Shown one piece after another: positions 37,101 to 44,850 of a stretch of DNA of 64,000 nt (position 1 is the stretch's first letter; each line of letters starts with the position of its first letter). The notes under the pieces are model-generated. The model worked only from the letters and a program-made list of their open reading frames with translations, was not told the origin of the DNA and ran no database searches. The stretch spans positions 577,037 through 641,036 of the forward strand of contig NZ_SNYH01000002.1 in assembly GCF_004363005.1 (NCBI RefSeq). Reading direction: 5' to 3'. A program made the translations under genes and the position numbers. Source of the stretch: Tenacibaculum caenipelagi (GTDB lineage: Bacteria > Bacteroidota > Bacteroidia > Flavobacteriales > Flavobacteriaceae).

Positions 37101-37202
37101 AAAACGGTAATGGCACACGAAAAAACACAGGCACAACTCGCAGGACGAGAGCCAAAGAAAGTGATTATCGTTCCAGGGAAAATTATCAATATTGTAGGAT
37201 AA
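34104..37202 (+). CDS. leuS: Leucyl-tRNA synthetase with an enlarged leucine-specific region
   Basis: This 1032-residue class I synthetase charges tRNA-Leu. The HIGH motif is HVGH (48-51), the CP1 editing domain contains TTRPDTIFG, and KMSKS is intact at 807-811, followed by the anticodon-binding domain. Between Arg646 (GTSAFVYR) and Pro761 (PIHTDVSF) are about 113 residues where, from memory, related flavobacterial enzymes have roughly 20. The extra piece is in frame, Asn/Lys/Glu-rich and similar in base composition to its surroundings. It lies where the leucine-specific domain normally sits, just before KMSKS. All catalytic motifs are kept, so the enzyme should be active. Confidence 0.93.
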   Translation: MQYNHQEIEKKWQKYWADQGTFKAENNSDKPKYYVLDMFPYPSGAGLHVGHPLGYIASDIYARYKRHKGFNVLHPQGYDSFGLPAEQYAIQTGQHPAITTETNIKTYRRQLDNIGFSFDWSREVRTSNPEYYKWTQWIFIQLFNSWYNKDTDKAEDIATLVAKFEAEGNANVNAVSDEDIRLFSAEEWKSFSEKEQQEILLQYRLTFLSDTEVNWCPALGTVLANDEIVNGVSERGGHPVVRKKMTQWSMRISAYAQRLLDGLQNIDWPQPLKDSQTNWIGRSQGAMVSFDVDGHDAKIDVFTTRPDTIFGVSFMTLAPEHDLVKRIASDEQRKAVEEYIEATAKRSERDRMADVKTISGVFTGAYALHPFTGKQVPIWIGDYVLASYGTGAVMAVPCGDQRDYDFAKYFGLEIPNIFADVDISEKANDAKDGIKLANSDFLDGLNYNKGMKTVIYELEKRGIGYGKINYRLRDAVFSRQRYWGEPFPVYYKDGMPQMIDAKHLPIVLPEVEKYLPTEDGKPPLGNADVWAWDTTTNTVVENNKINNETVFPLELNTMPGWAGSSWYFNRYMDSNNEGEFVSKEVVDYWKEVDLYIGGSEHATGHLLYARFWQKFLFDRGLLPVDEFAKKLINQGMILGTSAFVYRVDYVGGYNPQKINGLPTLTNPIYVSYGFIEKFKELYSFLVENPKIPNDEKLKFIHNGGYTGLFELLLAETPIYDVELNQNQQSVLRTFIEIFKTVEKDIYNHNAEITVDGLKFSPIHTDVSFVNASDELDIEGFKNWREEFKDAEFILEDGKYIVGREVEKMSKSKYNVVNPDLICEEYGADSLRLFEMFLGPLEQTKPWKTSGISGVYSFLKKLWKLFADENGINVSDEEPTKEELKTLHKTIKKVEEDIENFSFNTSVSTFMIAVNELTALKCNKRAILEPLLVLISPYAPHIAEELWSQLGHSESISTVAFPKFEEKHLVESSKNYPVSFNGKMRFTLELPLDMSKDEIEKTVMAHEKTQAQLAGREPKKVIIVPGKIINIVG

Positions 37203-37221
37203 TTTTTCCTCTAAAAACTAT

Positions 37222-37262
37222 AAAAACCCCACAGACAATTATTTTGTTTGTGGGGTTTTATT
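37222..37262 (+). terminator. Terminator after leuS
   Basis: A long stem (aaaaccccaca from 37223 with tgtggggtttt to 37259, extended inward) is followed by T residues. Confidence 0.85.
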
Positions 37263-37309
37263 TTTAAATTAAATTCGCGCTTTGTAAAAGCAAATTAAAT
37301 ATTAAATAC

Positions 37310-37762
37310 ATGAAAAAGATTTTTAAAATTAGCTATGCTATTTTAGTATGTTTAACATTAGTAATGACAGGTTGTTCTGATAGTGATTATGACTCATCTG
37401 GAATTGCAAATACAAAACTATCAGGAAAGATATCGGGAACAAGTTTTAGTGCTAAAGGTGGACAGTCATTTACAGCTGGAGATGGTAATATATATGTACA
37501 TATTACTAATATAAGTGCAGATTGTAATTCAGATGTTCTAAACTATGAATTTGATGTGTCGGCTTTAATTAAACCCGAATTAGGAATTTATACAGATGTT
37601 TTTGTAGCTCTTACTAAAAAGGGAAATACTCCAGTAAATATTTTAGGGACAGTTGAGGTTGTAAAATTTTTAAATAACGAACTTACGGTAAAAATTAAAG
37701 CAAATTCAAGCGTAGATAATTATGTAGAAGGTTTTTTCACGGTTCCTTTTTGTGAGCAATAA
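37310..37762 (+). CDS. Unknown lipoprotein
   Basis: This 150-residue predicted lipoprotein has the lipobox LVMTGC (Cys22) followed by an acidic Ser/Asp stretch, typical of Bacteroidota surface-exposed lipoproteins. The rest is a beta-rich domain with one Cys in each half (ADCNSD and VPFCEQ), possibly a disulfide. I do not recognise a family. It is a single gene between two terminators. Confidence 0.7.
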   Translation: MKKIFKISYAILVCLTLVMTGCSDSDYDSSGIANTKLSGKISGTSFSAKGGQSFTAGDGNIYVHITNISADCNSDVLNYEFDVSALIKPELGIYTDVFVALTKKGNTPVNILGTVEVVKFLNNELTVKIKANSSVDNYVEGFFTVPFCEQ

Positions 37763-37779
37763 TAACAAGCATAATGAAT

Positions 37780-37818
37780 AAAAAGACCTTTACATATCAA
37801 TGTAAAGGTCTTTTTTTA
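37780..37818 (+). terminator. Terminator after the lipoprotein gene
   Basis: A perfect 16-bp stem (aaaaagacctttacat with atgtaaaggtcttttt) has a 4-base loop and a T run. Confidence 0.9.
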
Positions 37819-37867
37819 TGAAAAACACAAAAACTTTTCTCAAATTTGCTTTCCAAAAAAATTAAAT

Positions 37868-38824
37868 ATGAAAAAAGTATCTCTTAACAACTCTTGGTTC
37901 TTTGCAATAATTCCAATCGGAATCTTCATTTTTGTAGCACTTCCACAGTTACAAAATACTTATGAATCGTTTCATAAAAGAGAAATGGAAATGCAACAGA
38001 GTGTGCGAGAATTAGATTCGCTGCAACAGCTTACAAATCCTACAAGAAAAGATTTAAACAACATTAAGCGTCTTGAAATTAGTGTTCCAATTCATCAATT
38101 AAGTATAGGGAAACAGCGATATACTTACTATAAAACAGGAGGAATGCTAGCTGTATTAGCTTTTATGTTTATCGGTATGTTTGGTTCTAGTTATTGGGCA
38201 CAAAGAAAGAAAAAATCATCTAGTAATAAACAAATAGAATTTTCTTTTGGTGACTTTACAACCGATGCCATAGGACAACATATTTCTTGGAATGCAGTTA
38301 AAGGTTCAGGAAGTAATTTTTTAAGCGAACGTTTAAAAAAAACAGCATTTGGCTACAAAATAACCTCTAGTCCTTATCTGAAATTTGTCGCTTGGAGTTT
38401 CTTTTTAATGGGGTTAAACTATGTAGCTTGGTCTTATGTAGAGTTTTTTGAGTTTTCAAAAGAATCTTTAACCTTTATGCAAGGAGGGAAAATGTTTTTT
38501 ACCTCTGGAGGTCCTTTTTTATTAGTAGGTACTTTCTTGTTGTTTTCTTTTGGTGCTAAAGCACAATTAAATGCGCAAAAAAGAAAAGTGTTTGTAGATG
38601 GCGAAATAATACCTTTTCAACAAGTGTATGCATTGCAAGTATTGTCAAAATTTGTTGAAGGAAATAAATCAGGAAGTTATTATTGCTACGAGGTAAATTT
38701 AGTTACTCAAAATGGTAATCGTCATAACTTATTAAACCACGGAGACAAAGAGTATTTACTGAGCGATATGGTTAAAATAAGTAGGTTTTTAAAAGTACCA
38801 GTATGGAATAGAGGAGTGGTGTAA
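37868..38824 (+). CDS. Unknown four-helix membrane protein
   Basis: This 318-residue protein has hydrophobic helices near residues 10-25, 92-112, 172-192 and 213-232. Between helices 1 and 2 is a charged, probably coiled stretch with heptad-like Leu spacing (about 35-70). The cytoplasmic middle and the C-terminal 80 residues are soluble; the C-terminal part (VFVDGEIIPFQQVYALQVLSK...) looks like a small PH-like beta domain. No family was recognised. It is followed by a FemAB/GNAT-like gene after 61 bases. Confidence 0.65.
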   Translation: MKKVSLNNSWFFAIIPIGIFIFVALPQLQNTYESFHKREMEMQQSVRELDSLQQLTNPTRKDLNNIKRLEISVPIHQLSIGKQRYTYYKTGGMLAVLAFMFIGMFGSSYWAQRKKKSSSNKQIEFSFGDFTTDAIGQHISWNAVKGSGSNFLSERLKKTAFGYKITSSPYLKFVAWSFFLMGLNYVAWSYVEFFEFSKESLTFMQGGKMFFTSGGPFLLVGTFLLFSFGAKAQLNAQKRKVFVDGEIIPFQQVYALQVLSKFVEGNKSGSYYCYEVNLVTQNGNRHNLLNHGDKEYLLSDMVKISRFLKVPVWNRGVV

Positions 38825-38885
38825 AAGATATTCATAGGGTATTTGTCAAACTTTTACTAATTTACACTCAAATAATAATAGGGGT

Positions 38886-40082
38886 TTGGTAAAAAATTTG
38901 TTGTGTAAAAAAAGAGTATCTAATGCATGCTATTTTTCTTCGGTTAATGAGATTGCTGAAGGAGTTTGGCAGGAACTTCAATGTGAAGGTAATTTGTACT
39001 TTCAACCAAAATATTTGGCAGCTTTAGAAAAAGGGAATCCGCAAATACAGTTTGCTTATGTTTTACTTTTAGATGATGCTAAGAAAGCAGTAGCTTTGGC
39101 CACAATTCAAGTAATCGATTTTCATTTAGATAGTGTTCAGAATAACTTACAATCGGTAGTAGAATGGGTAAGGTGTATGGGAAGAAGAATTCACTTGCTA
39201 TCGTCACAAAAGCCATTTAAAATACTTACTTGCGGAAATACTTTTGTAAGTGGTGAACACGGGATTTTCATCAGACCTGATCAAGATAAAAAACAAGTTG
39301 TAGAACAACTTGCTAAGGCAATTGTAGCTTTTGAAAAAGATATTTCAGAAGAAACTATAAATGCTTTTATGTTGAAAGATTTTGTGAATGAATCACTTTT
39401 TATCACTGATGCTTTATACAACGAAGGATACAATTCGTTTAATGTAGATCCTAATATGGTGTTGACTTTAGAAGATGATTGGCACACTTTTGATGATTAT
39501 TTAGCGGCTTTAAAAACAAAATTTAGGGTAAAAGCTAGAAAAGCTCTAAAGCAAAGTACTTATCTACGAATACAAGATGTTCAAGTAGATGAGATAGCGC
39601 AAATATTGCCTAAAATGACGTTGTTATATAAAACCGTGTCTAACAAGGCGAGTTTTAATTTGGGGGATTTTAATTTAGAGACATATAAATTTTTAAAAGA
39701 AAATTTAAAGGAGAACTATTTTATTAAAACGTATTGGTTAGAAGATAAATTAGTAGGTTTTTTATCGGGAATTATCAATCAAAATTTACTTCTTGATGCT
39801 CATTTTGTAGGAATTGACTATCAGTTTAATAAAGACTATGCTATCTATCAACGAATGTTGTACGATTATATCTCTTTAGCAATAGAACATAAAGCCAAAG
39901 CTATAAACTTTGGAAGAACAGCGAGTGAAATAAAAAGTTCAGTGGGTGCAGTTCCTCAAAATTTAACCATTTATTTGCGTCATAAAAAGAGCATTCCAAA
40001 CAGGATTTTAAGCTTATTTTTGAAACGAATTCAACCAACAGAGTTCAGTTTGAAAAAACCTTTTAAAGCACAAAAAGTATAA
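38886..40082 (+). CDS. GNAT/FemAB-like (Acetyltransf_6 type) protein
   Basis: This 398-residue protein has a C-terminal half that fits the Acetyltransf_6 / FemAB-like GNAT fold: FDDYLAALKTKFRVKARKALKQ, then YFIKTYWLEDKLVGFLSGI and a late AINFGRTASEIKSSVGA. Relatives transfer acyl or aminoacyl groups in envelope or peptidoglycan-related reactions, but the substrate is unknown here. The frame begins at a TTG (38886) and no ATG precedes conserved sequence, so the start is uncertain. Confidence 0.7.
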   Translation: MVKNLLCKKRVSNACYFSSVNEIAEGVWQELQCEGNLYFQPKYLAALEKGNPQIQFAYVLLLDDAKKAVALATIQVIDFHLDSVQNNLQSVVEWVRCMGRRIHLLSSQKPFKILTCGNTFVSGEHGIFIRPDQDKKQVVEQLAKAIVAFEKDISEETINAFMLKDFVNESLFITDALYNEGYNSFNVDPNMVLTLEDDWHTFDDYLAALKTKFRVKARKALKQSTYLRIQDVQVDEIAQILPKMTLLYKTVSNKASFNLGDFNLETYKFLKENLKENYFIKTYWLEDKLVGFLSGIINQNLLLDAHFVGIDYQFNKDYAIYQRMLYDYISLAIEHKAKAINFGRTASEIKSSVGAVPQNLTIYLRHKKSIPNRILSLFLKRIQPTEFSLKKPFKAQKV

Positions 40083-40113
40083 AGAAATAAAAACTCTTTA
40101 TTGTAATTAATAC

Positions 40114-40986
40114 ATGAAAAACACACAAGAATTATTAAACATACTTACCCTAGATGATATAGGAAACGGTAATTTTAATGGAGTAAGTAGAGATATAGGA
40201 AGCCCGAATGTTTTTGGAGGACAAGTATTAGCACAAGCATTAAATGCAGCATATAGAACTACACCTGAAGAACGTGTTTTACATTCACTGCATTCGTATT
40301 TTTTAGAAGCAGGAAATCTAGAGTTGCCAATTACGTATAACGTACAAACGATTCGTGATGGAGGGAGCTTTTCTACCAGAAGAGTAACGGCACATCAAAA
40401 GGATAAAACGATTTTTATTTTGGCTTGCTCTTTTCATAAAAAAGAAGAGGGATATGAGCATCAAATGCCGATTAAAAAAGATATAAAACAACCCGAAGAA
40501 TTGTTAAGTTGGGCAGATATGTTAGATCGATTTGGCGAGTTTTTGCCAAAAAAGATGAAAGAATTTTTAAGCATAGAGCGTCCAATAGACTTTAAACCCG
40601 TACAGCCTGGAAATCCATTTGAAAGAAAAGATTTACCCCCAGTAGTGGATGTTTGGTTTAAATTAAAAGGAGAAGCAAGGGATTTACCATTATCAATCAA
40701 GCAACAAATCTTAACATACATTTCAGACTATAATATTTTAACTGCTTGTTTAAATCCTAATGCAAGTGTGGCTAATTTTGGAAATACACAAATGGCTAGC
40801 TTAGATCATTCGATGTGGTTTTACCGTGATTTTGATTTTGATGATTGGATGTTGTTCTCTGTTGAAAGTCCTAATACTTATGGAGCTCGAGGTTTTGCTT
40901 GTGGAAATATTTATACAAGAAAGGGAGAGCTTATAGCTTCGGTAGCCCAAGAAGGTTTAATGAGGCCGATGAAAAAGAAGCCTTAA
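40114..40986 (+). CDS. tesB: Acyl-CoA thioesterase II
   Basis: This 290-residue double-hotdog thioesterase of the TesB family hydrolyses medium- and long-chain acyl-CoA in the cytoplasm. The N-terminal hotdog shows VFGGQVLAQALNAA and LHSLHSYFLEAG; the C-terminal hotdog shows MASLDHSMWFYRDF and the late SVAQEGLMR. These contain the Asp, Ser/Thr and Gln of the TesB catalytic set. Length is normal. It lies 31 bases after the FemAB-like gene and ends at a terminator shared with the convergent phosphate transporter. Confidence 0.93.
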   Translation: MKNTQELLNILTLDDIGNGNFNGVSRDIGSPNVFGGQVLAQALNAAYRTTPEERVLHSLHSYFLEAGNLELPITYNVQTIRDGGSFSTRRVTAHQKDKTIFILACSFHKKEEGYEHQMPIKKDIKQPEELLSWADMLDRFGEFLPKKMKEFLSIERPIDFKPVQPGNPFERKDLPPVVDVWFKLKGEARDLPLSIKQQILTYISDYNILTACLNPNASVANFGNTQMASLDHSMWFYRDFDFDDWMLFSVESPNTYGARGFACGNIYTRKGELIASVAQEGLMRPMKKKP

Positions 40987-41005
40987 TTATTTAAATGTAA
41001 GAAAT

Positions 41006-41039
41006 AAAAAAAGCCGAGTTTAAAACTCGGCTTTTTTTT
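41006..41039. terminator. Bidirectional terminator
   Basis: The stem aaaaagccgagttt pairs with aaactcggcttttt and has A/T tails on both sides. It separates tesB from the convergent pit gene. Confidence 0.9.
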
Positions 41040-41050
41040 ATGTTGTCTGA

Positions 41051-43312
41051 TTAAGCTTCTATTTCAACAGCTTTGGTGCTTATATGAAATTCTTCGTAAG
41101 TTTCTAATAAACTCATCAATCCAGAAACTAAATCTTGTGTTTCAATCAAAATACTAAAGTATAACGTAGTGTTTTTAGGACTTGTTTCGTCAGTTCTAAT
41201 ACGTTCTACTTGCTTTTCAATAGATTTTGATACATCTTTTAATAATTCTTTCTTTTCGTTAATGATATGTTCTAAATTATCAAAACTTCTATTTTCAAAA
41301 GTATTACTAATATCTTCTAATAATTTAGAAAGGGTATTGTCAATACTTTTTAGGTCTTTAATTTGACCTTTTTTAAGGTTTTTATGATTGTTATTTACGT
41401 GCTTGTAGGTAGCTCTAGAAATATAACTAATAGACTGTGCTACGTCTTGTAAATATCCTAAAATTAAAATATAGAACCTACTTGCTTGTACCGAAGTATC
41501 GTCTAATGATTTAATGAAATAGAATACACCATCTTTCAAGCTATCAATTTCATCATTTAACTTGGTAACATGTTTATCTGTTTTACGTAATTTAACTAAA
41601 TCGTGAGTAGCTAAATCGTTAACAACATTTGAATATAATTTGTTAACACGTTGTGCTACCCCCGCAATATGATCAGAGCTTTCTTCAATTACTCCATTAA
41701 TAGTAATTAATTCAGCTCTTTCCATATGAATTTGCTTCTTTTCTTCTTTTGATTTCTTTCTGTGTATTAAGGTGTTTCTTCCAATTAAAAGAGTAACTAC
41801 TAATAATAATACAGGAATCATCGTTTTATCCCAACTAATTAAGTAAGCTACAATAGCAGCAGCGATAAATGCTGTGATGGCAGTTAAGAACCAACCACCA
41901 ATTACATTGATTACACCTGCAACTCTATACACTGCACTTTCACGTCCCCAAGCTCTATCTGCTAAAGAGGTACCCATTGCTACCATAAAAGTTACATAGG
42001 TAGTTGATAAAGGTAACTTCATTGAAGTTGCAATAGAAATTAAAATACCAGCTACTATTAGGTTAACCGAAGCTCTTACTAAATCGAAAGCAGGCATTTC
42101 ATAAGTTTTATCTTTAGGTAGTTCAATTACAGGTTTTTGGAATTTAGAGTCGATAAAAGCTAAGGTTTTCTTAGGAAAAATAGCATTAATACCTAAATTA
42201 ATTCCCATTGAAGCTCTAACAACAACTCTTGATAATGGATTTGGTTGAAATTTTTCATGTCCATCGCCTTGACGTGATAAATCAATTCCTGTTTTAATTA
42301 CATTTCTTGCTTTGCTAGAAGTCCATAAAGTAACTACCATAATAGCTCCAGCTAATAACAGTAACCATACATTAGAAGGTACTTTTTTAGCTAATATTCC
42401 CATTGAAAAGGCATCAGCAGCTACTCCTGAAACCTCCCAAGCTTGGTACGAGTTCCATGCAGCGATTGGTACCCCAATAAAGTTTACCAAATCGTTTCCA
42501 GAGAATGCCATTGCTAAAGAGAAAGTACCAACTCCAATAATTACTTTTAAAATATTTACTTTAAAAAACTGGATTAATACTTGAGATATAGCACTCCAAA
42601 AAACAAATCCTCCTGCAATAATAATTAAGGTATTACCTTCAATTAAGTGTTTTAAATCTTTATAAAAAGGAGTTCCTTTCAATCCTTTTACGAAGATAAA
42701 ATAGGTAATTGCTGTAATTGCAAAACCACCAAACAAAGCGTTGATATAAGAAGCTCTCCTTTCAAAATTAAACGAATAAATTAAACGAGAAAAGAACTGC
42801 ACAATAGCTCCGACAGAAAAGGCAACCACTACAGAAAGCAGAATACCGTTAATTATCTGAATGGCTTTTTTATGGTTGATGTAGTTCCAAATATCTGAAA
42901 TAGATTGTGAGTCATTAGCAGCAATTTTAATAAACGAAATACATACAGCAGCTCCTAATAATTCAAATACAATCGAAACGGTTGTTGAGGTAGGCATTCC
43001 TAATGAGTTAAAAATATCTAATAGTAGAATATCTGTAATCATTACCGCCATAAAAATGAACATAATGTCTTGAAACATGAACATGTTAGGGTTGAAAATT
43101 CCTTTACGAGCAACTTCCATCATACCACTAGACGTTACAGCTCCCATAAACACCCCAATACTAGCAATTATCATAATGTTTCTTACTTTAATTGCCTTAG
43201 AACCGATTGCTGAATTTAAAAAGTTAACAGCATCGTTACTAACTCCTACAACTAAGTCGACAACAGCTAAAACAGCTAAAGCGACTAACATCAAAATATA
43301 TGGATCTCCCAT
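41051..43312 (-). CDS. PiT-family inorganic phosphate transporter with PhoU-like tail
   Basis: This 753-residue protein has two parts. The N-terminal part (about 1-525) is a PiT transporter with the duplicated signature in VGVSNDAVNFLNSAIGS and FSGNDLVNFIGVPIAA and about twelve membrane helices; it co-transports phosphate with a cation. The C-terminal part (about 545-753) is soluble, helical and resembles PhoU/DUF47 proteins, which often accompany PiT as a separate gene and are here fused. Upstream, a -7 element (TAAATTTG) and an 11-bp-period direct repeat resembling a PHO box suggest control by phosphate starvation. A phosphate-selective porin gene lies just upstream on the same strand. Confidence 0.93.
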   Translation of the reverse strand: MGDPYILMLVALAVLAVVDLVVGVSNDAVNFLNSAIGSKAIKVRNIMIIASIGVFMGAVTSSGMMEVARKGIFNPNMFMFQDIMFIFMAVMITDILLLDIFNSLGMPTSTTVSIVFELLGAAVCISFIKIAANDSQSISDIWNYINHKKAIQIINGILLSVVVAFSVGAIVQFFSRLIYSFNFERRASYINALFGGFAITAITYFIFVKGLKGTPFYKDLKHLIEGNTLIIIAGGFVFWSAISQVLIQFFKVNILKVIIGVGTFSLAMAFSGNDLVNFIGVPIAAWNSYQAWEVSGVAADAFSMGILAKKVPSNVWLLLLAGAIMVVTLWTSSKARNVIKTGIDLSRQGDGHEKFQPNPLSRVVVRASMGINLGINAIFPKKTLAFIDSKFQKPVIELPKDKTYEMPAFDLVRASVNLIVAGILISIATSMKLPLSTTYVTFMVAMGTSLADRAWGRESAVYRVAGVINVIGGWFLTAITAFIAAAIVAYLISWDKTMIPVLLLVVTLLIGRNTLIHRKKSKEEKKQIHMERAELITINGVIEESSDHIAGVAQRVNKLYSNVVNDLATHDLVKLRKTDKHVTKLNDEIDSLKDGVFYFIKSLDDTSVQASRFYILILGYLQDVAQSISYISRATYKHVNNNHKNLKKGQIKDLKSIDNTLSKLLEDISNTFENRSFDNLEHIINEKKELLKDVSKSIEKQVERIRTDETSPKNTTLYFSILIETQDLVSGLMSLLETYEEFHISTKAVEIEA

Positions 43313-43337
43313 TTTATAGTATTTAATTTAAGTTTTG

Positions 43338-43345
43338 CAAATTTA
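43338..43345 (-). promoter_or_regulatory. -7 element for the phosphate transporter gene
   Basis: The minus strand reads TAAATTTG, 25 bases before the ATG at 43312. The PHO-like repeat lies just upstream over the -33 region. Confidence 0.5.
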
Positions 43346-43362
43346 CTTACACAAGAATGCTC

Positions 43363-43381
43363 TTATGTTACCTTTATGTTA
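43363..43381 (-). promoter_or_regulatory. PHO-box-like direct repeat A
   Basis: On the plus strand TTATGTTA occurs twice, 11 bases start to start (43363 and 43374); on the gene strand it reads TAACATAA-N3-TAACATAA. PhoB boxes are 7-base direct repeats with 4-base spacers, the same 11-base period. The 11-mer CTCTTATGTTA here recurs before the porin gene. Confidence 0.5.
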
Positions 43382-43386
43382 TCATT

Positions 43387-44589
43387 TTAGAAATGAATAT
43401 CTACTTGCAATCGGTACATTAATTGGTTTCTATCCGTTGGAATATCTAAGTAACTAACATCGGTTTGTACTTTTAATTTATGTCCAACTATGTATTTTGA
43501 TAGCCCTAATGTATATTGGTTTTCAATACCTTTTCCTGTAATGTTTTTGTCCAACGCAATATTAGTATAACGTCCTGTTACTTCCCAGTTTTTAGCAAAT
43601 AAATATCCTGATTGAAGATTTAATCCGCTTCCTACTTGTACCACATCTCCTGTTGGAGTTCCATCTGAGTTTTTTGCAATAGGATCTTTGGCATCTCTAT
43701 AGGCATATTCACCCATAAAAGAAAAACCTTTGTACTTAAACATTGCGTCGGCAAATATAGTTGTAATATTTGTTTCGTAATATCCTATATCATTTACCAT
43801 GTATGAACCTTGGTTACTTCTGTTTTTAACAGCATTATTGTTAAAATCGTAACTAGTACCTATGGCAAGTTTAGGCGTTTGTTCTCTTTTTAAATCACCT
43901 CCTTTATAATCACCTCCACTTTGAAAATTACCAAAAGGTAAAAATTCTAAACGAGCGGTATATTGATGTCCTCCAAGATTTCCTTCTGTAACATTTCTTC
44001 CTTCACCTTGAGCAAAAGAAAATGCTTCACGAACGATAAACTTATCAGATAAGTTAAAATGGTGTCTTAATTGTAGCCCCATATCTCTATCGATATTAAA
44101 CCTTTTGTTCAATAAAGATCGGTCAACAAGTTGCATGTTTGCTGAAGAAATAACACGCTCACGGTTACCTGGTAGTTTAGTTTGTCCAAACCACAGTTCA
44201 AAATTTTGATGAAAATTCCACTTTACAACGGCATCTAAAATATATCTTGGGGCATTTCCAGTGTGTTCTGATGCTCCACTAATATCTTTATTAGATAAGC
44301 CAAGTTCTAATTTGTATTTTAATTTAGGTGAAAGCACAAACCCGTCAAATTTTAAACGGGCTCTTCTTACAAGCATTGATGAGGATGGATTGTATAATCC
44401 TTCTTTGTTAGAATCCCATTCAGCAGTAGCCAAAAATTGTACTCTAGCCCCCATGTTCATAGACCATGTGCTATCTTTTCCTATTAGGTTAAATAACCCT
44501 TTACCAAATTTTGGAGAGTTGGTTTGCTGTGCATTTGTATATGAAAATACAAACATACTTACTATGGTAAGTGCTGTTTTACAGTTCAT
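43387..44589 (-). CDS. Phosphate-selective porin (OprO/OprP family)
   Basis: This 400-residue outer-membrane porin has a signal peptide (to about NAQ21) and a repeated amphipathic strand pattern ending in LQVDIHF. It fits the OprO/OprP phosphate-selective porin family, with RRARLKFDGFV near residue 70 and KTDV/VSYLD strands near the end. It would admit phosphate (or polyphosphate) to the periplasm for the PiT transporter encoded 74 bases downstream. A PHO-like repeat precedes it. The region between the two genes has its own promoter, so they can be read separately as well. Confidence 0.88.
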   Translation of the reverse strand: MNCKTALTIVSMFVFSYTNAQQTNSPKFGKGLFNLIGKDSTWSMNMGARVQFLATAEWDSNKEGLYNPSSSMLVRRARLKFDGFVLSPKLKYKLELGLSNKDISGASEHTGNAPRYILDAVVKWNFHQNFELWFGQTKLPGNRERVISSANMQLVDRSLLNKRFNIDRDMGLQLRHHFNLSDKFIVREAFSFAQGEGRNVTEGNLGGHQYTARLEFLPFGNFQSGGDYKGGDLKREQTPKLAIGTSYDFNNNAVKNRSNQGSYMVNDIGYYETNITTIFADAMFKYKGFSFMGEYAYRDAKDPIAKNSDGTPTGDVVQVGSGLNLQSGYLFAKNWEVTGRYTNIALDKNITGKGIENQYTLGLSKYIVGHKLKVQTDVSYLDIPTDRNQLMYRLQVDIHF

Positions 44590-44634
44590 TAGAATGTTGT
44601 TATTAGTTTTTGTCGCGGCAAATAACTAACTCTT

Positions 44635-44652
44635 ATGTTAAGTTAGTGTTAA
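44635..44652 (-). promoter_or_regulatory. PHO-box-like direct repeat B
   Basis: On the plus strand ATGTTAA (44635) and GTGTTAA (44646) are 11 bases apart; on the gene strand TTAACAC-N4-TTAACAT. It is about 46 bases before the porin ATG and shares CTCTTATGTTA (44630-44640) with box A. Confidence 0.45.
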
Positions 44653-44663
44653 TTGAATATTAA

Positions 44664-44690
44664 AAAACTGCCTTGATTTTAAGGCAGTTT
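44664..44690 (-). terminator. Terminator after the metallophosphoesterase gene
   Basis: The stem aaactgcctt pairs with aaggcagttt; the T run is on the minus strand. It lies about 160 bases past the phosphoesterase stop and stops read-through into the porin gene. The stretch between (44691-44850) holds only AT-rich sequence with a short palindrome (aataaatttatt). Confidence 0.75.
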
Positions 44691-44850
44691 GGTGAGTCAA
44701 ATAAATAGTCGACAAAAACTAATAAATTTATTATGACTGTATATCCTCAAGTCGAGGCAAGTCAAAATTACTGGCTTTTTCCGATATTAATATTAAGTGT
44801 AATTTAATAAACTGTTACCAAGGTAAACTTTAAGTTAACTTGAAAGTATG

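Noticed and set aside
44691..44850. Possible tRNA or small RNA between the phosphoesterase and porin genes
   Set aside because: No cloverleaf or TpsiC arm could be formed; only short AT palindromes are present.
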